This document shows positions 1 to 10,451 of a stretch of 64,000 nucleotides of DNA, piece by piece; the stretch's first letter is position 1, and each line of letters opens with the position of its first letter. The stretch lies in NCBI GenBank assembly GCA_036321105.1, contig JAYEPQ010000018.1, forward strand, positions 30,040,030 to 30,104,029. The letters run 5' to 3'. Source of the stretch: Dracaena cambodiana. Its lineage: Eukaryota > Streptophyta > Magnoliopsida > Asparagales > Asparagaceae. The position numbers and the translations under genes were made by a program. The notes under the pieces were generated by a model that saw nothing but the letters and a program-made list of their open reading frames with translations, did not search any database and was not told the origin of the DNA.

Positions 1-566
1 TGCGTAACTTGAATTCTCCAAGATTTCAGAAGATGATCAGCAAAGGCTTCAAGGCTCTCTCGCGTACTTGAATTGCCAAAGGATCGATAAGAGATTTCCG
101 ATGCCAAAAAGAAGACACCTAGGGTTTCACCAGGAAAGTATTTATAGCCCCAGGTTAATACAAGAGTTTCTATCTAAATAGAACTCGTATTCATCAAGGA
201 TTCCAATCAAATATCTTAGTTTTGATGGAATTCTGATTAGACTTGATTCGGGTATTTGGATAAGCCAAAATCATAATCTCAATCAATTTGAGATTCTGGT
301 TATCTGCTTACGCGGAGCTTTAATCGTATCAAAACGCGACGCTAAATAACCAAAACGCGGAGCTAACGCGGAGCTATTGATCATCTCCGCGTTTTACTCA
401 AACGCGAGGCTAATACAAGCCAAACTGCGGAATCAACGCGGAGCTATTAAACATCTCCGCGTTTTATTCAAACGCAGGGTTAATGTAACCAAACGCGGGG
501 CTATTGAATTAGCTCCGCGTTCTGTTGTGGAAAATTCTTTTAACTTAAAAATTTTCACTGCCAACA
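1..566 (-). repeat. 3' LTR of TatA, partial
   Basis: The stretch is homologous to the complete LTR at 15386-16216 and ends at ...ctgccaaca, the complement of the LTR start TGTTGGCAG. About 265 bp lie outside the window. It holds a TATA box on the minus strand (tatttata, 139-146) and, at 340-530, several hairpins built from aacgcggag/ctccgcgtt. The polypurine tract expected just right of base 566 is missing; the flanking sequence jumps straight to aatgcgagg. Confidence 0.9.
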
Positions 567-773
567 AATGCGAGGTTAAAATACCAAGTTATCCTGGCGT
601 TTCGCAGAGTTAAATAACTTCGCGCTCTGAGTGGTTGCACGGAATTGCACGAAGCTAAGTGACTTCGCTTTTTCAATATCACCACGTGGGATTATCTGCT
701 TCGCGCTTTAGAGAGTAACTGATCAGTCATTTTCTCCGAAATCCGCACCAAACTCCAAGAGGCGGTTTCCCTC

Positions 774-785
774 TTTTAAATAAAA
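774..785 (+). promoter_or_regulatory. TATA-like box of the TatA antisense gene
   Basis: The AT-rich run ttttaaataaaa lies about 135 bp upstream of the first ATG (919) and is followed by a pyrimidine-rich leader. The same arrangement precedes the matching ATG in TatB (catttaaata near 36461) and in TatC. Its promoter role is inferred from position and conservation. Confidence 0.5.
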
Positions 786-918
786 TCTCTATTCCTTTTC
801 TTCTCACTTTACTTGAGAATTTTCCAGAAACCCTAGAGATTCAGGCAATCAGAGCTCAGGCGATCCGAGCGTTTTCCGACCGGTTTTTCTCCCAATCTCC
901 CGTCGATTTTCCTCAGCA

Positions 919-3900
919 ATGGCACCCAAAACTCGTGCTACTTCTCGCACGGCTCCATCATCGACAACTGGCGCAAGCAGTGGTGGCGACGGCCATGGCA
1001 GCGACGCGCCAACCCACATTTCTCCTATTGGAGGTAAGAATTTCTCCATCAAGACTTTTTAGAACATCTCTAGAGTGATTTGGCTTGATCTTAACTGACC
1101 AATCAACTCTTTTATCGGCGAGATCGCCGTACTCCTGCTATAAGGCTTGGAGAAGAAGAAAAGTCTCTGACTTTCTTCTTACGCGAAGTTATCGCGTCAT
1201 CCTCGCGTTTTGAAGCGCGGGGCTATTTTAAGTAGCAGTCGCACTGAAACGCGAGGCTATTTTAAGTAGCAGTCGCGCTGAAACGCGATGCTATTTTAAG
1301 TAGCAGTCGCGTGGAAACGCGAGGCTATTTTAAGTAGCAGTCGCGTTGAAACGCGAGGCTATTTTAAGTAGCAGTCGCGCTGAAACGCAAGGCTATTTTA
1401 TGTAGCAGTCACGCTGAAACGCGAGGCTATTTTAAGTAGCAGTCGCGCTGAAAACGCGAGGCTATTTTGACTTCTGCGCGTTCTAATTTTTAGCTTCGCG
1501 CGTCCATACCTAGAGAATTTTTCTGTCTTACAGAAACTTCTCTAACTCTAGTGCTTCTTTTTGCAGTAGGGTATTCAGTGGAAGCTCTTCCTCACAAGAA
1601 TTACTTCGGGTTTGCTGGGGGTTCTGATCCCTCAGGACAATTTCGCTTCACCACTATCTTGGCTTCATATAAGCCAGACCCGAAGAAGCGCAAGGAGAAG
1701 TTGATCAAGTATCACCCCACTACTGCGCGAGAAATCATAACTGATGCAGCCTTCGAAACTTTAAATAGAAAGGCGATGGAGAAACCCGCTTTCCTCTTTG
1801 GAGACCAGATAGATCAATCAGATGAGATCCTTTCTGAAGAGGAGTGCGTTTGGTTATATAACTCAGGCGAAATGCTGATGTTTCTGCCTAGAATGGACCG
1901 TAGCTATCCTCTGGTCTATCTTCAGAGGCTGGCGATGCCTCGGGAATTAAAGTGGGGACTGACTCAAGAGCAAGATGGCGTCCCAACAGGCAAATTTGGT
2001 GCAAAAGGGGTTTATCAAGATGGTCCCCCCAGATGCATTACTGGTTTGCTTCCGGGCCGATTTGGCAAGGAGCTTCCAGTGGGAGAAGTCTCATCTCGTG
2101 CCCGAACTTTCTTAAGTGAGTTCCTGGCGAAGGATGGTCAGTACCCGGCTAGCGACTTCAGGATGCCTGGCTGGGTTCATTCTTCTAACAATATGTGGTG
2201 GGCCCGCCTTGTTCAGTACATACTAGACTCCCACGAGCCCATTTTAAAGGATATTAGCTTGTATAAAGCTATCAGGAATGTTCAATTCGGATTTTTCCAG
2301 AGTGCTTATCATTTTTACTGCCTCTTGGAGATGTATAACCCTGAGACTTGTACTCCCTTTACACCAGTGGGTGAGCTAGGGTTCGCTCTCCACGAGATGT
2401 TCGAGATTTCTGGGCTCTTAATGGGCGAAGTCCCTTACGAGGAGTATATCCCCACCACCGATGAGTTGAACATGTTGATGGCTAATGATGAGCGCATCTA
2501 CGCCACATACTGGGAGATGATGTGCCATTATCATATTTGCGCTGACCAGACAGGTGCGCGTAATCACGGTATTGGTCATAAGAAATGGGCCGAGTACCTC
2601 TTTACCAACTTAAATTCTAAGGATAGTTCGACCACTATCCATGGTCATTCTCCTGTCCCCATCTCAGAGGTTGATCAACGTGTAGCCAGGGGCCATTACC
2701 GTCTGTATTATATTACAGACTCCAATGAGAACGGATACGATCCCGGTACTTCATTCAAGAGCTACGACTATCAAGCCCAGTTTCCGGTTTCCAACAGAGG
2801 TCTTATTGCCGGGTTTCTGATGTTGTGGCTAAAGAGATGTGTCGTCCCGTCGTTGCCCAAAGAAGCAATTGCGGTGACCGTGGTATATCCAGCGGTTCTT
2901 TTAGCATATGGCCGACCCCTTGGACTTCTTCCCGCCATGGTATGCAATTTGCAGTATGGACTGAGGGTATTCTGTCGTGATTTCCTCCCCACTATTAAGG
3001 TCAAGGGGAAAGGAAAGGGCAAGTTGAAAGCGACTGCCCAACCGAAAACTCCAAACCCTAGGGTGGAGATGCCCTACACCTATTTGATGGCGTAGCTTGT
3101 CTTACACTGTCCTTCTTTAATGAGTGCACCAGAGCATCGTTCGGGCGAAAAGTGCTTCTTTGTAGAGCTGTATGAACGCTCTTCATGGAAGCAGAATTAT
3201 ATGTCTCAAATTCGGAAGACTCTTCGTGGCTTTCAGAACTATGAGATCTTCTGTTGTTTCCCCGATTTCCCTGGCGGAGAATATGGGTTGAAGCTGAAGG
3301 ACACCATAGGAGCAGATAAGTTCACTACTTTATCTGCAGGAGCATTCTGGTGGCTTCTCAACATCCGTCCCGGACACTTGGTGTATCGTCAAGATCTCAG
3401 GTGTCGGATCGAGCCATACACTCTGAATCGCTTTGCTCGCCAATTTGGATATTCCCAACTTTATGTGGGCAATCCAAATAAAGATCTCGCTCACGAGGGG
3501 AATCCATACGAAGGCGCTCGTGGCTGGTTCCATTTTGCAGCAGGCGGAACCGAGGCTGAATTCTCCCTGCCCCAGAAGACGCCCGAATTGTCCATGACCC
3601 TCAGCTTCTGCAACTGGTTCAGTATTGCAAATGCTGACGTGCCCGGCTTCTCTCTCAACCGCAGTTATTGAAAAGAGATTGAAGCCCTCTACATTAGCCG
3701 CCAGGGTGCTTCTAGAGTGAGAATAAAAGGAATGGAAGAATTCCTTGGCGCCGTGGCTGAGCCTTCAGACGCCAGCGAGTCCGACGACGATGCCGGTGAT
3801 GATGATGACAATACTGGTGCTGGTGGAGCTCCCCAGCCTGTTGTCAGTCGTTCCTCGAGTCCAACTCTCAAACGCCGCGGTGCTTTAAAGAGAAGACCGG

Positions 3901-5145
3901 GTAAGAAGCAAAAATTGGCTCAGGAAACTTTGATAGCTCCCCAAGAAGTGGCTATCAAACTTGCCTCAAACTTGTTGGCTTTGGCTCTACCCCCAGCATC
4001 GGCAAGGGAGGATGAACCTGCTCAAACTCTAAGTGTTGTTGAGGTTTCGGCCCCTTTGGCCGTAGGGCCTATGGCAGAACCTGTGGCGCAACTAACGGGT
4101 AGCGAGACGGGTACGTTGCTGGAAACGACAATGGCTCCCCCTTCAAGTCCGACAACTGGACCTATATCACCTGGTATGGCCTTTAGCATTTTATCTTTTG
4201 CCTGTTATTATTTTAACATAACACTGCTTTTCTGGTCTTCCGAAATACAAGTGATCAACTTCTCTCGCCAATGCATTCGACTACCCAAGTAGAGTCTGAC
4301 GATAGGATGGACCATTCCGGCTCCGTTGGTGGTGTGGGTAGCTCTGCTGGCGAGTTTGCGGCTGATTATTCCACACCGGCTCCTGCCTTTGTTCCCTCTT
4401 CAATTCCCTCAATTGACGAACTGGGAGGTGAAGAGAGAACTGAGGTCATTATCGCAGCTGCTGCTAAGGAGGCTACACCTTCTCCTAGCATGCCATCTCC
4501 AACGCCAGTCTGTTCCACTGAGACATTTCCCATGGTCGTTGGCATACCTTCTGTTTCTCAGTCAGCGATTCTAACGCCTTCTATTATAATGGCTGTTGAG
4601 ACACCTGTAATTCCTCCAGCTTCTAATCTTCTAGTCGAGGATGAGGAGAACTTAAAGTTTTCATTTGAAGCTTCTTATGCCATCGGAGGAACTTCTGGTG
4701 GAGATACCCCCTCATCTTCTCCTGTTGGTGGCGCTCCCCGGGCGATTTGTATTAGCAGCCCTCCTTCTCAGGTTCTTGATCCACCAGATCTGCATTGGCT
4801 TTACTGGCCCCGCATGTCATGAACCCGGTACAAGGACGGGCTTCTTCTTCGACACCGGTAGCCACTGCTCCCCTGCCTGTGACATCTTCCTTAGCATTAC
4901 TTGCTTTGTCTGTTGGCACTGCAAATCCTCTTGAAGAACTTTTTAACCTCAGTGTCGCCGATTTTATGTGTTTGCTAAGAAGATGTACCGAGATGGTCCT
5001 TGCTGGCCACGATTTCTTCAACTTCGCACGTCCACTGTTATTCCGCTATCTGGAAAATATCGAAGAAACTGGGGGACGAGATCGAGCAGCTCCTTACTTT
5101 TTGATTACTGATAATTACTTTTCGATTCTTTTATTAGTTGGCTAG
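919..5145 (+). pseudogene. Antisense spliced gene in TatA, plant-mobile-domain-like protein
   Basis: Exon 1 is 919-1033 (38 codons plus one base, begins MAPKTRATSR), donor gtaagaat. Intron 1 is 1034-1566 and ends ttttttgcag-like. Exon 2 starts at 1567 and stays in one frame to 4173, interrupted only by TAG at 3093 and TGA at 3669, both sense codons (Trp, Cys) in TatC. Intron 2 starts at 4174 (gtatgg); its acceptor is mutated (aatacaa where TatC has aatgtag). The third exon is frameshifted near 4780 and loses the C-terminal coiled coil after RAAPY. Exon 2 contains NPETCTPFTPVGELGFALHE and LWLKRCVVPSLP, which resemble the GE..TL..V and W(L)xR..P blocks of PMD (MAIN/MAIL) proteins. An acidic, Ser/Pro-rich stretch with a KR-rich segment follows. 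Function in the element is unknown; the PMD assignment is by eye. Confidence 0.65.
1205..1478. repeat. 34-bp tandem repeat inside intron 1 of the antisense gene
   Basis: About eight copies of a 34-bp unit (core gcgaggctattttaagtag) fill half of the 533-bp intron. Each unit contains the CpG-rich word acgcgaggcta. The same array, complementary, lies in the matching intron of TatC (59575-59935), while TatB has only a few degenerate pieces. Confidence 0.92.
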
Positions 5146-5429
5146 GAAATCTTCTTGCACAACAAATAACTTGCCATCAAGAAGTAGTTTTCTCTGCGAA
5201 GCGTTCCAAGTCGTACTGTTAGAGGTAAGAATTTAACATGACAGGTTTTATGGGATTTTTAGCAAATCCCCAGCTATCAACAGGTTTGATTGGCCTTTAC
5301 CAACTACCGTTTGAGTTGGGCTAGCCATGTTTTTCCCCTCAACATGGTGAGTTGTCGAGAAATTAATTTCCTCTCCCCTTTGCCTTTAATCAGTATTGGG
5401 TAGTTAATCTCATACTCTTACCCCCAATA
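5146..5429. other. Spacer after the antisense gene
   Basis: No credible coding frame. It contains the sequence gggatttttagcaaatcc followed by one degenerate unit of the repeat that becomes regular from 5430; the same spacer motif recurs in TatB (38490), TatC (55180) and TatD (24820-25030). Confidence 0.5.
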
Positions 5430-6166
5430 TGATAAGGTTGGCGAGAAACTGGTTCTCTTCCCATTGCCTAATCGGCATTGGGCAATTCATACTTTTACCC
5501 CAGTATGATGGGTTGGCGAGAAACTGGTTCTCTTCCCATTGCCTAGTCGGCGTTGGGCAATTCATACTTTTACCCCAGTATGATGGGTTGGCGAGAAACT
5601 GGTTCTCTTCTCATTGCCTAATCGGCATTGGGCAATTCATACTTTTACTCCAGTATGATGGGTTGGCGAGAAACTGGTTCTCTTCCCATTGCCTAGTCGG
5701 CGTTGGGCAATTCATACTTTTACCCCAGTATGATGGGTTGGCGAGAAACTGGTTCTTTTCCCATTGCCTAGTCGGCGTTGGGCAATTCATACTTTTACCC
5801 CAGTATGATGGGTTGGCGAGAAACTGGTTCTCTTCCCATTGCCTAGTCGGTGTTGGGCAATTCATACTTTTACCCCAGTATGATGGGTTGGCGAGAAACT
5901 GGTTCTCTTCCCATTGCCTAGTCGGCGTTGGGCAATTCATACTTTTACCCCAGTATGATGGGTTGGCAAGAAACTGGTTCTCTTCCCATTGCTTAATCGG
6001 CGTTGGGCAATTCATACTTTTACCCCAGTATGATGGGTTGGCGAGAAACTGGTTCTCTTCCCATTGCTTAATCGGCGTTGGGCAATTCATACTTTTACCC
6101 CAGTATGATGGGTTGACGAGAAATTTATTCTCTTCCCATTGCCTAGTCGGCGTTGGGCAATTCATA
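5430..6166. repeat. 75-bp tandem array after pol
   Basis: About ten copies of a 75-bp unit (core gggttggcgagaaactggtt). Because 75 is divisible by three, both strands stay open and give spurious repetitive ORFs. The same unit is found after pol in TatC (54365-55010), twice in TatB (38520-38650) and degenerate in TatD (24480-24700), so it is an old part of the family's 3' untranslated region. Confidence 0.95.
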
Positions 6167-6234
6167 TCTTTTAGGTCAGAGGCATTTAATTACACATGCC
6201 TAAAAGAAAGATTGAGGGCTGTTCAAACTTGAGA

Positions 6235-6875
6235 ACTAAGCACACCAGGTTTGGGTCAGAGGCGCCAAACTGCGCATGCCCAAGAAAAGACTGATGGTGG
6301 TTCAAACTTGAGAACCAAACTGGAGGCGGTTCAAGGCTCTCTCGCGTAACTTGAACTGGGCACTCCAAACACACCAGGTTTTAGGTCAGAGGCGCTAATC
6401 CACTGCGCATGCCCAAGAAAAGACTGATGGTGGTTCAAACTTGAGAACCAAACTGGAGGCGGTTCAAGGCTCTCTCACGTAACTTGAACTGGGAACTCCA
6501 AACACACCAGGTTTTAGGTCAGAGGAACTAATCCACTGCGCATGCCTAAGAAAAGACTGGAGGTGGTTCAAACTTGAGAACCAAGCACACCAGATTTGGG
6601 TCAGAGGCGCCAAACTGTGCATGCCTAAGAAAAGACTGGAGGTGGTTCAAACTTGAGAACCAAACACACCAGGGTTTAGGTCAGAGGCGCTAATCCACTG
6701 CGCATGCCTAAGAAAAGACTGAAGGTGGTTCAAACTTGAGAACCAAGCACACCAGGTTTGGATCAGAGGCATCAAACTGCGCATGCCCAAGAAAAGACTG
6801 ATGGTGGTTCAAACTTGAGAACCAAACACACCAGGGTTTAGGTCAGAGGCGCCAAACTGCGCATGCCTCGTATCT
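6235..6875. repeat. Tandem array of about 80 bp directly after integrase
   Basis: Roughly seven units built on aggtcagaggcgccaaactg and aagactgatggtggttcaa, some lengthened by an insert containing ttcaaggctctctcgcgtaa, a phrase also present in the LTR. The homologous array in TatC is at 53830-54360 with period 79-80 bp. It begins immediately after the pol stop. Confidence 0.9.
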
Positions 6876-6884
6876 CCAAAGATA

Positions 6885-8263
6885 CTAAGAATAGTATTTC
6901 TTCAGAAATTTGCCATTGATCGGCATCATCATCCTGTCGCCATCTTGATTCATTAAGCGATAGGCTCCAGTGGAGTATACTGTCTCCACAACAAACGGTC
7001 CTTCCCACTTGGGTTCAAATTTACCCTTAGTCTTGTGGGTTAGCACCATTGGCCTTTTAACAGCCAAAACCAAGTCTTCTTGTTTAAAGGTCCTTGGCTT
7101 AACGTTTTTATTGAACGTTTGAGATATTCGGGCTTGATACAACTCAATTTGTTGTTGAGCCCTGAGACGTTTTTCATTTAATTCCTCTAGTTCTTGCAAT
7201 CTTTGCTGATGGCGCTCTTCTGTCGTCATCCTTGTGGCTAAAGCCACTCTTAATGATGGTATCTGGATTTCAAGAGGCAAGACGGCCTCGCTTCCGTAAA
7301 CCAAAGAGAACGGGGTTGCTTTGGTCGGGGTGCGAACGGTGGTGCGATAAGCCCATAAACATTCTCCCAACTTTTCATCCCAATCTCGTTTATTGGAAGA
7401 GACGAACTTCCGAAGGAGTTTGATGATCGTCTTGTTGAAAACTTCAGCTAACCCATTAGCTGCAGGGTTATATGGTGTAGAAGCGATATCTTTGATCCTG
7501 AACTTATTGCAGAATCTGGAGAATCCCTGACTGATGAATTACGAACAATTATCATGAATAATCCGTCGGGAGACGCCGAAGCGGTAAATGACATGATGCT
7601 TGACGAACTTGATCACATCTGTCGCTTTCACCTCTTTCATGGTACGGCTTCGGCCCACTTTGAAAAATAATCGATTATTGCAAGAATAAACCGATGTCCT
7701 CTGGATGACGGGGGAGTTATAGGCCCCACAATATCCATTCCCCATGCTTCAAATGGCCAACTTGCAACAGTATTGTGCAAGTATTCTTGGGGTTGATGAA
7801 TAAAATTAGCATGAACTTGGCATGCATGACATCGTTTAGCGTATGCCATTGCTTCCGTGATCATGTTCGGCCAGTAGTACCCTAGCCTTCTTATACGGTC
7901 TCCAAGTTTAGGACCGGGCTGATGAGCTCCACATACTCCATCGTGTGTTTCTCTCAGCACTTCTTCTGCTTCCGCTTTTGATATGCAGCGTAGTAGCAGA
8001 CCATCTCTTGACTTTCTATATAAAGTCTGAAGTTTATGGTCATAATAAAATCTTTAGGCCTTCCTCTTTATAGAGGTGGCTTCCTTAGGATCTTCTGGTA
8101 ATATCTCATGCAAAGCGTAATCCACAAACGGAAATCGCCAATCACAGGGCTCCAGGGTTAGGCCTACTTGGCATACTTCTTTATTTTGAAGAAGAGTATC
8201 TGGATGAAGGAGCTCCCTGCTTTCAATGGTGATGCTTTTAACCTCACCTGGCGGGATTGCCAA
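6885..8263 (-). pseudogene. TatA integrase, frameshifted
   Basis: Integrase inserts the cDNA copy into the genome. The pieces run 8263-8054 (linker from the second RNase H), 7960-7637 (HHCC zinc region with GAHQPGPKL and CHACQVH; core start WGMDIVGPITPP, first catalytic Asp), 7745-7539 (RIIHDNCS, second Asp) and 7370-6885 (C-terminal domain, VLTHKTKGKFEPKWEGPF, ending KKYYS). Unlike TatC, the third catalytic residue is still Glu (NGLAEVFN, near 7450). Frameshifts near 7640 and 7530 and a stop in the core show it is inactive. Confidence 0.9.
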
Positions 8264-8269
8264 TGTTGC

Positions 8270-9202
8270 AGCTAATGCGGCAAGGGCATCTGCATATACA
8301 TTCTCATTCCGAGATATATGAGATATGTAGAATTGTTCAAAATATCCAGCTAGTTCAATGGCTAGCTGATAATAGGGGATGAGGGCTTCATGTCTGACTT
8401 CTTATTCACCTGTCGTCTGATTGACGATGAGTTTAGAGTCTCCAAATACCTCTAGATGGTTCACCCCCAGTTGCAGAGCTATTTTTAAGCCGATAATGAG
8501 CGCGTTGTACTCCGCTACATTATTCGTGCACGGTGTTAATGAGTAACCGTTAGGCAATATATGTTTATGTGGGGATATAAGCACAACCCCCACTCCAGCA
8601 GCAGATCGTCTCGCGGCACCATCAAAGAACATCTGCCAAGGCTGTTCTCCGGTAACTGTGTCGACTTCTGATGTCTGCTTTAATTTGGACCAAACTGGAT
8701 GATCTGCAAGGAAATCGTCGATTGCCTGTCCCTTCATGGCCTTTTGAGGGACAAAATGTATGTCATAGGGCGATAGCAAGAGCGCCCATTTTGCCAATCG
8801 GCCATTTAAGGATCTCGGTTTGGTCATCAGAATCTTCAAGGGGTTAACCCGTGATATGACATGAATTGTTTGCTCCGAAAGGTAGTGTCGCATTTTCTGA
8901 ACAGCAAACACTAGGGCTAAACACTCCTTTTCAATTGAGGTATACCGTTGTTCGGCCCTAATCATTGTTCTACTTAAATAGTAGAGGGCGTCTTCATATC
9001 CGTGCTCATTATATTGAGCAAGTAATGCTCCTAAAGCATTATCCATGGCCCTTACATATACAAGGTAGGGCTGCCCTAGGGCTGGTGCCATAAGAACAGG
9101 AGGTTTGGTGAGGTATTCTTTAAGGTCGTCAAAGGCCTGTTGACATGCCTCATCCCATATGAAAGACACTCCCTTTTTCATAAGTTTTGAGAATGCTGGC
9201 AT
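8270..9202 (-). pseudogene. TatA RNase H and second (archaeal-type) RNase H
   Basis: The first part is the usual gypsy RNase H region, with AFDDLKEYLTKPPVL and IEKECLALVFAVQKMRHYL. The second part starts at MFFDGAARRSAAGVGVVL and carries the Asp/Glu/Asp signature of a plant-acquired RNase H (FDGAA, NNVAEYNAL, FGDSKLIVNQ). Having both is typical of the Tat lineage. A stop codon at 8402 breaks the second domain after NQTTGE; homologous residues continue to about 8270. Confidence 0.9.
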
Positions 9203-10415
9203 CGTCCAGATAGGTTGGAAATGAAGCGTCGAATATAGGCGAGCTTTCCCTGTAATCCCCTTAATTCCTTAAGATTGCGGGGAGGCGGTATTTCGCTAAT
9301 CGCTTTTACCTTTTCATGGTCGAGAAAAATTCCTTTTGAGGTGATTATGAACCCAAGAAATTTCCCGCGGGACACCCCCATGAACGACTTGGTAGGATTC
9401 ATCTTCAGATGATGTTTTCGCATAAGATCGAAGACCACTCTTAAATCATGAAGATGATCTTCTCTGTTTTTGCTTTTGACTGCTAAGTCATCCACATAGC
9501 ACTCCACTGTTCTGCGCAGGTGTTCCTTGAAATGACACTCATTGCTCGTCGGTAGGTGGCACCTGCGTTCTTTAATCCGAATGGCATCACCGTATAACAG
9601 TATACCCCCAGTGGCGTTCTGAAAGCTGTATGCTTTTCATCATCCGGGTGCATTTTAATTTGGTTATAACCTGAGAAGCCATCCATAAAGGACATCCTTT
9701 CATAACCACAAGTATTATCAATCATCACATCGGTGATGGGGAGTGGAAACTCATCCTTGGGACATGCAGCGTTCAGATCTCGAAAATCGATGCATATTCG
9801 GATTTTGCCATTCTTTTTGCGAACCGGCACTATGTTAGCCACCCAGTCAGGATGCTGCTCTTCTCGGATGAATCCGGATTGTATAAACTTGTTGACTTCA
9901 GCAACTATCGCCTCCATCAGTTCCAGTCGAAAACGCCTTTGCTGTTGTTTGACAGGCTTAGCATCTTTTTTAATATTTAACCGGTGTGTGGCAATTTGAG
10001 GGTCAAGCCCAGGCATATCTTCATAACTCCATGCGAACACATCTATATACTCTTTGATAAGAGATATAAGTTCCTCCTTTTCTGAGGGAGTTAGTGTGTC
10101 GCTTATGAAGATGGGTTTCGGATTTTCTTCCGTTCCCATGTTAACTTGTATTAATTTGTCTTCTGTGGGCGGGTCACGCTGTTCAAAGCGGACATCCCAG
10201 AGAGTATCCATATGCCTAGCCCAAGCATCATCTTGAACGTCATATGGTTCCTCGTCGCTTTCTGGCACAGCTAAAACCATATTGGCTGTCAAAGACTGAA
10301 ACCAAGCACCGGTACTTATATCCGAATCATGGTCGGGTGAAGATGTTTCTTCTTTAGCCGAAGAACTCTCTTCATCCTTGGATGGCGTTGAGGGTGGAGT
10401 AGACACATAGCCCAA
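9178..10415 (-). pseudogene. TatA reverse transcriptase
   Basis: Copies the RNA genome into DNA. The first frame (10415-9483) starts with an acidic linker and has WVANIVPVRKKNGKIRICID, FRDLNAACPKDEFPLP, RMSFMDGFSGYNQIKMHP and MPFGLKNAGATY. The second (9507-9178) has the catalytic YVDD in CYVDDLAVKS, then FLGFIITSKGI and LRGLQGKLAYIRRFI. A frameshift at about 9520, just before YVDD, separates them; another near 9200 separates it from RNase H. Confidence 0.93.
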
Positions 10416-10451
10416 CCCCCTGCGGGTCTTTTGATAATAATCAGGGCTCTT

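Noticed and set aside
5429..6232. Open frame of 267 codons with 25-residue repeats, and its 184-codon mirror
   Set aside because: A 75-bp tandem array stays open by chance on both strands; no counterpart protein and no start context.
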